A stretch of 49,014 nt of DNA. It comes from Desulfomonilaceae bacterium. Lineage in GTDB: Bacteria > Desulfobacterota > Desulfomonilia > Desulfomonilales > Desulfomonilaceae. The notes under the pieces were generated by a model. That model did not search any database. It was not told the origin of the DNA and saw only the letters and a program-made list of their open reading frames with translations. Positions 17,102 to 26,430 of this stretch are shown in pieces (within the stretch, counting starts at the first letter, position 1; the number at the start of each line of letters is the position of its first letter). A program made the position numbers and the translations under genes. The stretch spans positions 1-49,014 of the forward strand of contig JBAZSD010000030.1 in the NCBI GenBank assembly GCA_041662605.1. The letters run 5' to 3'.

Positions 17102-18736
17102 ATGGTCAGGCTAGCTCGAATTACACCGGTTCTCATGGTGGCCACTCTGCTTGTTTTCGGGGGAGTGGGTTCCATGGACGCACTGGCGGCTAAAAAACTT
17201 GCGGCTGTCAAGAACGGCCTGGCGTACGACTCGAAGAGTTCCCAGGGCGCTGGTCGTCCGGCTGCCACCAAGGCGCCGACGCCTCCGAGCGATACCAAGT
17301 CAATGACATTACAAAACAAACCTGATTCCGATGTCATGGGACCAACAGACGGGGCCTCGGGTCCGAATTACAGGAACGTCGACCCAAACCTCAGAGTCAG
17401 CCTACCTCAGGCCGTCTCTATTGCCATCACCAGAAACTTGACAATGGCGGATTCCAGGCTTGCGGTTGAAGAAAAGGAATATCAGCGCCGTGAAGCGTAT
17501 TCGGACTTCTTTCCTTCGATTACTTTGCAGTATTCCGGTACGTGGGATAGATACCGAAACAGCAGTTTTGTTTCCGCTCTTACGTCAGCTCAGGATTCCC
17601 GCTATGCCTCGTATCAGCAAGTGGTTCGACGGGATGACCTGTTCCCCGGCCCTCCGTTGTATCCTTTCCGCATCGACCCGTTTCGTCAGTTCACAGGTTC
17701 GGTCACGATAACGCAGCCGATATTCAGCGGTGGCAAGCTGATTAGCGACTACAAGTACGCCAGGCTGGGGGTCGACTACACCGCAATCCAGTTTGATGTG
17801 AATAAACAGGACCTCATCCTTAATGTATACCAGGCCTATTACGGTATGATGCAGGCAGAGAAACTGCTTGAGGTAGCGAATTCCTCAATTCGAGCGCTTG
17901 AGGCTCTGCGCAACCAGACCATGGAATTCTATAAGGCTGGAGTCGTCCCAAAAGTGGACGTGCTGTCTACTGAAGGTCAGTTGGCTCAGGCATTGATCCA
18001 GAGGACCCAGGCCCTGGCCGACATCGCCAAAAATCAGGCAAACCTGAATTATTTCTTGAGGAATCCTCAGGACACTCCTACCGACGTCGTCATGGATTTG
18101 TCGCATCGACCGAGCGAATACAGATTGCCTGACGCTTACGCAATCGCGGCCGCCAACAGGCTGGAAATTCGACAGGCCAATATTTCCGTTGATCAGGCGC
18201 TGGCCCTTGTAAAATCCGCCAAGGCTGATGTCATGCCGAGTATCGATGTCGCGACTCGAGGTGTACGGTATAATGACGATTGGAATGTTATTGATCCGGA
18301 AGGAACAAACGATTGGCAAATTCAGGGTCTTTTGACCTGGACATTCGACATGTTCCGCAAGCGTTCGACTGTAGCCGAGAAAAGAACTACCGAAGCCAGG
18401 GCCTTCGTGAATCGAGAACTGCTCGTCGAAACGATCATGAACGAAGTGAAGCAGGCATACGAGGACATGAAACGGTCAGAGAGCGACATAGCGAATAATA
18501 AGGCCGCAGTCGAGTACCGGACCGAGAACTTCCGTATCAACCAGGAACGTTACAAAGAGCAGGTGGCTACATACGTCGAGGTGTTGGACGCACAAAGGCA
18601 GTTGTCACTTTCCCAAGGCGACTATTACATATCTTTGATGGGCTTCAAGATAAACCGTGCGACACTTGAACGGAAAATGGGAATCCTGGGGGAGGGGAAC
18701 GTCCATGATGTCCCCTGGAATCATGGCGCTCATTGA
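17102..18736 (+). CDS. TolC-family outer-membrane efflux protein
   Basis: A 544-residue outer-membrane protein. After a signal peptide there is a Pro/Ser/Thr-rich spacer of about 80 residues that typical TolC proteins lack. Two OEP repeats follow, starting at VSLPQAVSIAITRNLTMADSRLAVEEKEYQRREAYSDFFPSI and again at DAYAIAAANRLEIRQANISVDQALALVKSAKADVMPSI. The late segment RYKEQVATYVEVLDAQRQLSLSQGDYY is the usual TolC alpha-barrel hairpin. It would form the outer channel of an RND, MFS or type I exporter, but no partner genes are adjacent. Confidence 0.9.
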   Translation: MVRLARITPVLMVATLLVFGGVGSMDALAAKKLAAVKNGLAYDSKSSQGAGRPAATKAPTPPSDTKSMTLQNKPDSDVMGPTDGASGPNYRNVDPNLRVSLPQAVSIAITRNLTMADSRLAVEEKEYQRREAYSDFFPSITLQYSGTWDRYRNSSFVSALTSAQDSRYASYQQVVRRDDLFPGPPLYPFRIDPFRQFTGSVTITQPIFSGGKLISDYKYARLGVDYTAIQFDVNKQDLILNVYQAYYGMMQAEKLLEVANSSIRALEALRNQTMEFYKAGVVPKVDVLSTEGQLAQALIQRTQALADIAKNQANLNYFLRNPQDTPTDVVMDLSHRPSEYRLPDAYAIAAANRLEIRQANISVDQALALVKSAKADVMPSIDVATRGVRYNDDWNVIDPEGTNDWQIQGLLTWTFDMFRKRSTVAEKRTTEARAFVNRELLVETIMNEVKQAYEDMKRSESDIANNKAAVEYRTENFRINQERYKEQVATYVEVLDAQRQLSLSQGDYYISLMGFKINRATLERKMGILGEGNVHDVPWNHGAH

Positions 18737-18742
18737 TACAAT

Positions 18743-18800
18743 GTGACGAGAAATCTTATCCGATCGCAGGGATAGATTTCGCGCGTCACTCGAAATGACA
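18743..18800 (+). repeat. Dispersed palindromic repeat ending in TCGAAATGACA
   Basis: GTGACG at 18743-18748 pairs with CGTCAC at 18784-18789. Inside, GAAATC pairs with GATTTC and TATCC with GGATA, giving a long interrupted hairpin. It is followed at 18790-18800 by TCGAAATGACA, which recurs exactly at 14309-14319 and 17031-17041. The element sits 7 bp after the tolC stop. Confidence 0.55.
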
Positions 18801-18819
18801 GACCCTATTGCGAGGGAAA

Positions 18820-19323
18820 ATGAATCGTAAAGTTTTTATAGAGAGATTTTTGCAACCCATTACCATAGTCTTGATCGTTCTTGTTACACAGGCGCTGTTT
18901 TTAACTGTAACGGCGGACATCGGTCTTGCCCAGCAGTTCTCTACCAGCGCTGCGGCCACTCCTATCTCCAGTGTCCCGGGCGGACCAAGTTCAATAGAAC
19001 TTAAACGAAACTGGCTCCTTCAGCAGCAGGCCACTCTAAATCAGTCTATTACGGTCGCCAAAGCCTGCATTAAGAACAACAGCATGTCGGTGGTGCTTCG
19101 CGACCCGCAAGGAAATATCCGCATTGTTCCGAGCACAGACGTCGTTAATTGCAACAGGACGTTGAACGCCCTGTTGAATCGGCTTGCGGCCAATCAGAGG
19201 GCCATCAGCAATCTTTCCCAGGACTCTCAACTCGCAGCGTCTAAAATAGTGAGCGACAATACCAAACTCAAATTGAAAAGACGACTCAACATACTTCAGG
19301 GCCTGCCTGCAAACGCAAACTGA
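18820..19323 (+). CDS. Exported protein of unknown function
   Basis: A protein of about 167 residues with a signal peptide (PITIVLIVLVTQALFLTV, cleavage near GLAQQ). The mature region is helical and Gln/Asn-rich: NWLLQQQATLNQSITVAKACI and LNALLNRLAANQRAISNLSQDSQLAASKI suggest an antiparallel coiled coil, with two cysteines (about 89 and 111) that could form a disulfide. The family is not recognised. The ATG at 18820 has GAGGG just upstream; a TTG at 18808 is in frame but less likely. It lies 83 bp after tolC and may be co-transcribed with it. Confidence 0.65.
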   Translation: MNRKVFIERFLQPITIVLIVLVTQALFLTVTADIGLAQQFSTSAAATPISSVPGGPSSIELKRNWLLQQQATLNQSITVAKACIKNNSMSVVLRDPQGNIRIVPSTDVVNCNRTLNALLNRLAANQRAISNLSQDSQLAASKIVSDNTKLKLKRRLNILQGLPANAN

Positions 19324-19430
19324 TTTGATCGGTTCCCAAAAATGTTTTTTTCTATGCTTGTCATTTATATGCTCCCCATGAGTAACAATTCATACGACTG
19401 TCACGTCATAAAAATATGATCGGATATTTG

Positions 19431-19459
19431 TTGATACTGGCCCCCGAAAAGTCTAGTAT
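19431..19459 (+). promoter_or_regulatory. Candidate sigma-70 promoter for the PAS/GAF kinase
   Basis: TTGATA (19431-19436) and TAGTAT (19454-19459) are spaced by 17 nt, about 80 bp upstream of the kinase start. Confidence 0.45.
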
Positions 19460-19542
19460 CCTTTGACACATAAATTGATCTAAGGAGCCGAAAAACTCCG
19501 GTTTGCGCCGGAATACGGATTCCGCTACTGGGGGAAATGGAC

Positions 19543-22419
19543 ATGGGAGACTCATCAAAGGAGACCGACAGCCTCCTCCGCGAGATCAATGATCTCAGAA
19601 ATCGTATAAACGAACTTGAAGCTGAAAGACGAACCCTTAGACATAGGGAAGAATGGTCCAAGAATCTCCTCGAAGCCATGAACGATGGTGTGGTCGCTCT
19701 GGATGAAGCAGGCAGCATCATATACGTCAACACCAAGGCTTGCGAAACACTGGGGTATGCTTGTGAGGAAATAATTGGACATAGAGCCGATGAATTTATG
19801 TCTGGTGATTTTGTCAAGCAATTTGGGGAGGAGTTCTCGAAACGTGTTCAAAAGGAACGAGGAGTTTATGAATTCGAGATAAAGAGACCTGACGGTCAGA
19901 CAATTTCAGTAATATATTCCGCTTCTCCGTCGTTTGACGATGATGGCAGGCTAAAAGGCAGCATCGGTGTTCTAACGGATATTAACCGGCGCAAAAGAAC
20001 CGAAGAGATCATCACAACGGAAAAAGATCTTTTCAAGTCCCTTGCAGAGAGTTCGCCATTTGGGTTGGTTGTAGTTTCCGAGAGTGGTGATTTTGAATAT
20101 TTGAATCCAAAATTTACCGAGATGTTCGGATACAATTTATCCGACCTCCCCAATGGAAATAGCTGGTTAGAGAAGGCGTACCCGGATCCTGATTACAGAC
20201 ACGAAGTTGTGAGGGTGTGGAAGGAAGACTTGAGATCTGCAAACCTTAATGATCTAAGGCCGAGAACTTTTACTGTGAGGTGCAGGGACGGGTCGGACAA
20301 GGTGATTCATTTCAGGCCGGTTCGCGTGGAATCGGGACGGGACATCATAACATGCGAGGACATCACGGATCGGAAGCAGTTGGAAAGAGAACTGGCCGAA
20401 GCCATTGAGGAACTTAAACAATCCAATCTTGAAATTGAGGGATTACTGAGTTCAGCCAGGTCGGTTCTTGAGAGCGACAATTTTCAGCAGGCGGCGCGAT
20501 ATATCCTGAAAAGAGCCCTAAAACTCATCGAGGCCCAATGCGGCCATCTCTCAGCCCTGGATTCTCGAGGCGAGATGCAGAATGTCCTTTGTTTCGAACC
20601 GGGAGAACAGGCCTGTGATCTGGATCCCAGTCAGGAGATTCCGGTAACGGGCCTGCATCAGCTTGTCTACAACATGAAGAGAGCCTTTTTCAGAAACGAT
20701 ATTGATTTAGGGGGAAATTCTCTGGATTTGCCCAAAGGACATGTCAATCTCGAGAATATTCTTATGGTTCCTCTTGTAGCTCAAAACAAAACTCTGGGAT
20801 TGCTGGCGCTCGGAAACAAAAATGGCGGCTTTACCGAAGGAGACGCTCAACTGGCTGAAGCCTTTGCGGAAATAGCCGCAATTGGACTACTTAATTGGAG
20901 AATCGCTGAGCAATTGGAGAAAAGCGAAGAACGATACCGCATGATTTTTGCCAATTCGCCGCTTGGAATCATGCATTATGACAAGCAGGGAGTGATCCTA
21001 GATTTCAATGACCAATTTCTCAATATTTTGGGCGCTCCACGCGAGAAACTTCAGGAATTCAGAATGCTGGAACGCCTTACGGATCCCGGTTTGCTTGGGG
21101 CTATAAAGGCTAGTCTTGCGGGGCAAACCGGGCATTACGAAGGAGAATATCACTCTGTGACCGGGGATAGAGATGTTCCTCTGCGAGCTGTGTTTAACAG
21201 TGTCACATCCGAAGGTGGCGAATTCCTTGGTGGAGTAGGTATGTACGAGGATCTCAGTTCCCTAAAGGCTGCGGAAAACGCCCTGGTCCAACATGAACGG
21301 GTCAGAGCGGTAGCGGACCTTGCAGGAGGGGTCGCCCACAACTTCAACAACCTGTTGCAAATCATCATGGGTAGTCTCGAGTTGTCCCTGATCGACCTGG
21401 AGGCTGGGAGACATGCGAAGGCTAGAGAATCTATTCAATGGATGCGGGACAGTGTCCGACTGGGGGCTGAAACTGTCCGAAGACTCCAGACATTTGCTCG
21501 TATAAGGGCAGAAGGCCAGGCCGAGGATCGTAAGGTTTTCGACGTTTCGCAGGTAGTCTTTCAAGCTGTAGAAATCAGTAAACCATGGTGGAAAGATAAC
21601 CGGCAAAAGGATGGCGATTCAATCAGCCTTAGACAAAAGGTCGAAAAAGGTATGATGATAGAGGGCCTGGATAATCAAATCTTCGAGGTTGTGACCAACC
21701 TCATAAAGAACGCGGTTGAAGCGTGTCCCAATGGTGGGAAGGTGGATGTAAGCCTCCATTCTGAGGACGGTTTTGCAGTCATTGAGGTCTCTGATACAGG
21801 TAATGGAATTCCCGAAGATTACCTCGGGAAGATTTTCGATCCATTCTGGACGTCAAAAAAGACCAACATTGGTACAGGTCTTGGCCTAGCTGTTTGCCAT
21901 GGCATAGTTGAGACTCATGGAGGGTCTATAACCGCCAGGAGCAAACCGGGAGAGATAACGGTTTTTACCGTTAAACTGCCTCTGTCTGAAAAGCCGCCAG
22001 TAGAAGAGCCCCCTGAACAGTCATTTATACCAATTGCCCGCCGAATCCTGATAATTGACGACATGGAACCGATAGTTGAAATGCTTGGTCAGGTTTTAGA
22101 ACAAATGGAATACACGATATTTTCGGCTTTGTCCGGAAAGCAGGCTATTGATATTTTTAAGTCCGAAGATGTTGATGTAGTGATCTGTGATCTGGTAATG
22201 CCGGGCATAGATGGTTTGAAGGTAGGCAAGGCCGTGAAGGCAATTTGCATGGAAAGAGGGACGTCCAAGACCCCCTTTATTCTTCTCACGGGCTGGGGTG
22301 GCCAAACTATGGAAGATTTAGTCGTCCGCGAATCAGGGATCGACGCGATACTGGAGAAGCCGGTAGATATGAAAAGACTCTTGGATACCATCGGAAAGCT
22401 CGCCGCAGCGCAAAACTAG
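19543..22419 (+). CDS. Soluble PAS-PAS-GAF-PAS hybrid histidine kinase
   Basis: A protein of about 958 residues without membrane segments. An N-terminal coiled coil (LLREINDLRNRINELEAERR) leads to PAS domains at about 45-160 and 165-285, a GAF domain at about 300-460, and a third PAS at about 470-580. The histidine box is AHNFNNLLQIIMGSLELS (His near residue 605), an ATPase domain follows with DNQIFEVVTNLIKNAVEA, DTGNGIPEDY and GTGLGLAVCHGIVE, and a C-terminal receiver domain carries the phospho-acceptor Asp in CDLVMPG. It has no HPt domain or output domain. Two ATGs are 6 nt apart; the second, at 19543, has the better spacing from GGGGG. Confidence 0.9.
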   Translation: MGDSSKETDSLLREINDLRNRINELEAERRTLRHREEWSKNLLEAMNDGVVALDEAGSIIYVNTKACETLGYACEEIIGHRADEFMSGDFVKQFGEEFSKRVQKERGVYEFEIKRPDGQTISVIYSASPSFDDDGRLKGSIGVLTDINRRKRTEEIITTEKDLFKSLAESSPFGLVVVSESGDFEYLNPKFTEMFGYNLSDLPNGNSWLEKAYPDPDYRHEVVRVWKEDLRSANLNDLRPRTFTVRCRDGSDKVIHFRPVRVESGRDIITCEDITDRKQLERELAEAIEELKQSNLEIEGLLSSARSVLESDNFQQAARYILKRALKLIEAQCGHLSALDSRGEMQNVLCFEPGEQACDLDPSQEIPVTGLHQLVYNMKRAFFRNDIDLGGNSLDLPKGHVNLENILMVPLVAQNKTLGLLALGNKNGGFTEGDAQLAEAFAEIAAIGLLNWRIAEQLEKSEERYRMIFANSPLGIMHYDKQGVILDFNDQFLNILGAPREKLQEFRMLERLTDPGLLGAIKASLAGQTGHYEGEYHSVTGDRDVPLRAVFNSVTSEGGEFLGGVGMYEDLSSLKAAENALVQHERVRAVADLAGGVAHNFNNLLQIIMGSLELSLIDLEAGRHAKARESIQWMRDSVRLGAETVRRLQTFARIRAEGQAEDRKVFDVSQVVFQAVEISKPWWKDNRQKDGDSISLRQKVEKGMMIEGLDNQIFEVVTNLIKNAVEACPNGGKVDVSLHSEDGFAVIEVSDTGNGIPEDYLGKIFDPFWTSKKTNIGTGLGLAVCHGIVETHGGSITARSKPGEITVFTVKLPLSEKPPVEEPPEQSFIPIARRILIIDDMEPIVEMLGQVLEQMEYTIFSALSGKQAIDIFKSEDVDVVICDLVMPGIDGLKVGKAVKAICMERGTSKTPFILLTGWGGQTMEDLVVRESGIDAILEKPVDMKRLLDTIGKLAAAQN

Positions 22420-22460
22420 ATCCTTCCCCCGGAAGATTTCTCATTTCGTCGGGAATGTCA
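22418..22460 (+). repeat. Degenerate copy of the dispersed repeat
   Basis: The segment begins AGATCC just at the kinase stop and continues GATTTCTCATTTCG to GGAATGTCA at 22460. It resembles the GATTTC...TCGAAATGACA element at 18743-18800 with several substitutions. The assignment is by eye and weaker than for the exact copies. Confidence 0.35.
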
Positions 22461-22463
22461 TGC

Positions 22464-23675
22464 TCAGGGCTGTATCTCGTCAGCAAAATCCTGCTCCGTG
22501 TGATTGCCGGGTAACAGGCTATAGACATGCGTGAGATTCGCCACATTCTTAAATCTCATGTTACCTCGATCGTAAAGAACCATATTAGCGCGAATTTTGT
22601 CCGCAGTGTCCGCCCCCACAAGTATGTCTCCGTCGGACGCCTCGGCTGCGATTCTTGCGGCAAGGTTTGTGACTGACCCGCTGGCTGTAAAGGTCATTCG
22701 AGTGCCAGCCTTTCCCTGGAAGCGCGACATGCCGACGGCTGCAGTACCAGAGTTTATTCCCATGTTTATGACGATCGGCTGGAAACGACCCTGCAACTCG
22801 ATGTTAATCTCATTTGTTCGACGGCGTATGTCCAGAGCCGCCCTGGCGGCATTCATGGCTGACTCGTTGGAGGCGCCTTGAAAAATCACCATGAGTCCAT
22901 CACCGGCCGTTTCATTGATGTCGCCGTTATGTCCATAAATGATGTCGAGGAAGCTTGAGAAATATTTTTCTATTATAAAATTGACCTGATCCTGATTCAG
23001 GGACTCGCTGATTCTGGTGTAACCGGCCACATCCAGAAACAGGACTGTTATTTCGGTTTCTATCTTGTCGAGTGACGGGGCGTCTGGATTCTTGTCTACT
23101 ATATTTTGAACGGTTTGGGGAACAAAAGGTCGCAGATGGCCTAAGATTCTGTCCAGTGTTAATTTCTGCTGGGACATTTTCCAGTGTTTTTTTGCGTTTG
23201 TTATAACGTTGGAAGCCAGGTCGGTCAGATCTTTAAGGAGTATCAGGTCCTTTTCAGTGATTTTGGCGTCTTCACGCGCGACTGCGTTTAGGACCGCTAG
23301 TGGCTGCCCATCGTGATAGACCGGGATCGCAACCTCAGATAACCCGTCAACAGGAGTCGCTGAAGAAAAGACTTGAGATCCGTCCTGACCAGATAATATG
23401 CAAAGATAGGCCGCTGGATTTTCCAGACTGGCGGTGATCGCCTTTCGTCCTCTCTTGCAGAGTTGACAGTTTATAGAGTCTGAGGACATTGCGCAGTGCA
23501 GTGGACGCGTGTAGTTGGCGGCTTCAGGATCGACCAGGAGAAGACACGCCTCCTGAAGGTTGGGAATGGATACCTTGGCCTCATCCCTCAGTGTTTCCAG
23601 TATGTCGGAAATGTTGAGTGAGGAGGTAATCTTCAAGGCTACTCTGAAAAGATTTTCAAAACGCTCCTGATACAC
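22464..23675 (-). CDS. GAF-domain class III nucleotide cyclase
   Basis: A soluble protein of about 403 residues. Residues 5-165 form a GAF-like sensor with a CQLC motif. A short linker leads to a class III cyclase domain (about 205-390): FLDVAGYTRISE carries the first metal Asp, INETAGDGLMVIF the second, and TNLAARIA the transition-state Asn and Arg. The position that is Lys in adenylate cyclases is Glu here (ETAGD), and the second base-reading position is Thr, so ATP specificity cannot be assumed. The frame extends to a TTG at 23807, but a GTG at 23675 with GAGAGG 8 nt upstream is the likeliest start. It is divergent from znuA. Confidence 0.8.
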   Translation of the reverse strand: MYQERFENLFRVALKITSSLNISDILETLRDEAKVSIPNLQEACLLLVDPEAANYTRPLHCAMSSDSINCQLCKRGRKAITASLENPAAYLCILSGQDGSQVFSSATPVDGLSEVAIPVYHDGQPLAVLNAVAREDAKITEKDLILLKDLTDLASNVITNAKKHWKMSQQKLTLDRILGHLRPFVPQTVQNIVDKNPDAPSLDKIETEITVLFLDVAGYTRISESLNQDQVNFIIEKYFSSFLDIIYGHNGDINETAGDGLMVIFQGASNESAMNAARAALDIRRRTNEINIELQGRFQPIVINMGINSGTAAVGMSRFQGKAGTRMTFTASGSVTNLAARIAAEASDGDILVGADTADKIRANMVLYDRGNMRFKNVANLTHVYSLLPGNHTEQDFADEIQP

Positions 23676-23790
23676 TGTGATCACCTCTCGATATAGAATA
23701 ATCATTTTTGACTCAAAATGGAGCCACAGTATCGTCTTTTGGGGAAGAAGATTTACCTTAGTTTTTAGAACCGGTCCTGTTGACAGACGG

Positions 23791-23828
23791 GTATTACTTT
23801 GTAACAATACGACTCAAAGCCCTATATA
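23791..23828 (+). promoter_or_regulatory. Candidate znuABC promoter with palindromic operator
   Basis: TTGTAA (23799-23804) and TATATA (23823-23828) form a sigma-70-like pair with an 18-nt spacer. The -35 is embedded in an inverted repeat at 23791-23810 (GTATT-N10-AATAC, with inner TTAC-TTT-GTAA). A Zur-type repressor site at this position is what a zinc-uptake operon would be expected to have, but the sequence is not a clear match to a known Zur box. Confidence 0.35.
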
Positions 23829-23887
23829 GCGCTTTTGGCAGAGATTGTGCGCAGATGTGATATCCATTTTGGCGGAGGCAATGTTCG

Positions 23888-24805
23888 ATGTGGAGAAGCC
23901 TGGCGGGACTGACGCTGTCCCTGTTGATAGGCCTTTGGCCCGGTTTGTCTTTCTGCGGTGAGGGTGGCGCCGGAGGCAAGATCAACGTTTTTGTCGGCAT
24001 TGAGCCCATAGCCTATTTCGTAGAGAGGATAGGCGGTCCACTGGTCGAAGTCAGTGTGCTGGTGGGACCGGGTCAGGACCCCCACACTTTTGAGCCCACA
24101 CCCAAACTGATGGCCAAACTAGCTAGAGCCAAGATGTTTTTCAACCTGGGATTTCCCTTCGAAGAGACACTGGTAAAAAAGCTTGGAGCGACATTCAAGA
24201 ACGCTGAAATCGTTAATATCCAAAAAGGAATAGAGCTTCGACCCGTCGACGAAAAAGATGGGGATCACCACGTTGGAGAGGAACATGGACACGCCCATGA
24301 GGATGACGCTCTTGACCGACACACTTGGCTAGATCCACAGCTTGCCAAAATCCAGGCTGGAACCATAGCGGACGCGTTGATCCAAGTAGACCCCAAAAAC
24401 CGTCAAATGTACGAAGCGAATCTAAAAAATTTCCGGGCAGATCTGGACAGGATTCAGGAACAGCTCAAAGAAGCGTTGGCGCCTGTCAAAGGCAAGAGCT
24501 TCTTTGTGTTTCACCCAGCGTTTGGATATTTTGCCCGCGAATATGGGTTGCGGCAGGTTGCAGTGGAAATTGAGGGCAAGGAACCAACAGCGAGACAATT
24601 GGCAAGATTGATTAAAAACGCGAAAGAGCATGATGTAAAAGTCATTTTTGTCCAACCCCAGTTTCCGAAAAAGAACGCCGAGAACCTCGCCGAATCGATA
24701 GGAGGCGCCGTAGTCCCAATCGATGATCTGGCCAGGGATTATGTCACAAACCTTGAGGAAATAGCCAAGAAACTCAAATCCGCTCTTCAGTCCCAATCAA
24801 GGTAA
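23888..24805 (+). CDS. znuA: Zinc ABC transporter substrate-binding protein
   Basis: A 305-residue periplasmic metal-binding protein of cluster A-I. A signal peptide covers residues 1-25. The metal ligands are visible as the His in GQDPHTFEPTP, the His in DRHTWLDPQ, the His in FHPAFGYFAREYGL and the late Asp in VPIDDLARDY. A His/Asp/Glu-rich loop (GDHHVGEEHGHAHEDD) just before the second ligand is typical of zinc-specific ZnuA rather than manganese proteins. It is followed directly by the ATPase and permease genes. Confidence 0.9.
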   Translation: MWRSLAGLTLSLLIGLWPGLSFCGEGGAGGKINVFVGIEPIAYFVERIGGPLVEVSVLVGPGQDPHTFEPTPKLMAKLARAKMFFNLGFPFEETLVKKLGATFKNAEIVNIQKGIELRPVDEKDGDHHVGEEHGHAHEDDALDRHTWLDPQLAKIQAGTIADALIQVDPKNRQMYEANLKNFRADLDRIQEQLKEALAPVKGKSFFVFHPAFGYFAREYGLRQVAVEIEGKEPTARQLARLIKNAKEHDVKVIFVQPQFPKKNAENLAESIGGAVVPIDDLARDYVTNLEEIAKKLKSALQSQSR

Positions 24806-24811
24806 GGTTTT

Positions 24812-25603
24812 GTGTGGCCTCTGATGGATAGCTCCAGTCTGATAACAACAAACGTCCCTGCGATACTGATTAACGACCTTCGTTTTTCCTATGACTCCCA
24901 TCCTGTTTTGGAAAATGTAAACATTTCCATCCCTAAAGGGGATTTCGTGTCGGTAGTGGGGCCTAACGGCGGAGGGAAGACTACGTTATTAAAGCTCATG
25001 TTGGGCTTGCTTCGCCCCGTTCAGGGGCTCGTACGGGTGTTCGGCCAGACTCCTGAAAACGCTAGGCGTCTCATCGGATATATGCCTCAGCATTCACAGT
25101 TGGATCAAGAGTTTCCAGCGACCGTTATGGATGTGGCGCTTATGGGGCGTCTAGGTCACGGCAGTGTCTACGGGCCTTATTCAAGGAATGACAAAGAAAT
25201 TGCGGATAGCGTCCTCGGTTTGGTCGGACTGAGCGATGTTCGAAAAAAATCTTTTGCGTCAATTTCCGGTGGTCAGCGCCAAAGACTTTTTATAGCTCGG
25301 GCCCTGGCATGTGATCCTGACCTTCTTCTGCTTGATGAGCCGACCGCCAATCTGGACGTAGTCATGGAGGGAGACCTGTATGAATTACTGCAGAAGCTCA
25401 ACGAGCGGCTCACGATAATCATGGTTTCTCATGATGTTGGTTTTGTATCCAGCTTTGTGAAAACCGTAATATGCGTCAAGAGGAAGGTACTGATGCACCC
25501 GACCAGTGAAATTACCGGCGCCATTATAAATGAGATATATGGGGCGCCGATGAGAATGATACGGCATAACGGTGGGGAGTCGTGCAATTGTCGGAATTCC
25601 TGA
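24812..25603 (+). CDS. znuC: Zinc ABC transporter ATP-binding protein
   Basis: A 263-residue ABC ATPase that powers metal uptake. Walker A is GPNGGGKTT, the Q-loop is YMPQHSQ, the signature is SISGGQRQR, Walker B is LLLLDEP and the switch His is in MVSHD. The start may be the GTG at 24812 or the ATG at 24824. The last 22 bases overlap znuB. Confidence 0.92.
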   Translation: MWPLMDSSSLITTNVPAILINDLRFSYDSHPVLENVNISIPKGDFVSVVGPNGGGKTTLLKLMLGLLRPVQGLVRVFGQTPENARRLIGYMPQHSQLDQEFPATVMDVALMGRLGHGSVYGPYSRNDKEIADSVLGLVGLSDVRKKSFASISGGQRQRLFIARALACDPDLLLLDEPTANLDVVMEGDLYELLQKLNERLTIIMVSHDVGFVSSFVKTVICVKRKVLMHPTSEITGAIINEIYGAPMRMIRHNGGESCNCRNS

Positions 25604-26430
25604 CGGACCTGCAACAATACTCATTTCTCCAGAACGCCCTTTTGACGGGGATTCTCGCGAGCGTAGCCTGCGGTGTAATCGGCACATATGTCGTCGTGCG
25701 CAGGATCTCATATATTGCGGATGGCATTGCCCATACTGTGCTGGGAGGGATGGGAGCCGCCCTGTATCTGAACAGGGTATATCACTGGCATAGTGTAATT
25801 CCTCTGCATGGCGCCCTGGTATCGGCGCTTATCGCCGCTGCTATAATAGGTCTAGTTAGCCTTCGGGCGAAACAAAGGGAAGATACGGTAATCAGCGCCC
25901 TTTGGGCCATCGGCATGGCTGTGGGGATAATCTTTATTTCGCGGACGCCGGGATACAATGAGGATTTGATGGGGTACCTCTTCGGGAACATCCTCATGGT
26001 GTCGAGCAACGATCTCTGGATGCTGGGCGGGCTGGACGCCATAATTGTGATAGCCGGACTACTTTTCTACAACCAGTTTCTGGCGGTTTGTTTCGATCAG
26101 GAATTCGCGAGGCTCAGGGGGCTCAATGTTGAGGTTTATTATCTTCTTCTATTGGGCTTGGCGGCTCTGACAGTGGTAGTCCTGTCTACAGTGGTCGGTG
26201 TCGTCATGGTGGTGGCGATGCTGACGCTTCCGATAGGGATCGCCGCTCTCTTTTCCAGAACCCTATGGCGCATGATGGTTATCTCAACTATTTTATGCGC
26301 CATATTTACCACATCCGGATTAATTGTAAGCTATAGCCCGGACTATCCGGCAGGAGCGACGACCATTGTCATTGCCGGAGCGGCTTACTTGGTGGCCATA
26401 TCTGTGAAATGGGCGTTTGGTCGCTCATAA
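25582..26430 (+). CDS. znuB: Zinc ABC transporter permease
   Basis: A 282-residue integral membrane protein of the ABC-3 family with about eight or nine hydrophobic segments. It starts with LQQYSFLQNALLTGILASVACGVIGTYVVVRRISYIADGIAH, the conserved beginning of this family, and has the late loop VVMVVAMLTLPIGIAALFSRTLWRMM. The GTG start at 25582 has GGGGAG upstream within znuC and overlaps it by 22 bp, consistent with tight coupling. Confidence 0.92.
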   Translation: MQLSEFLTDLQQYSFLQNALLTGILASVACGVIGTYVVVRRISYIADGIAHTVLGGMGAALYLNRVYHWHSVIPLHGALVSALIAAAIIGLVSLRAKQREDTVISALWAIGMAVGIIFISRTPGYNEDLMGYLFGNILMVSSNDLWMLGGLDAIIVIAGLLFYNQFLAVCFDQEFARLRGLNVEVYYLLLLGLAALTVVVLSTVVGVVMVVAMLTLPIGIAALFSRTLWRMMVISTILCAIFTTSGLIVSYSPDYPAGATTIVIAGAAYLVAISVKWAFGRS

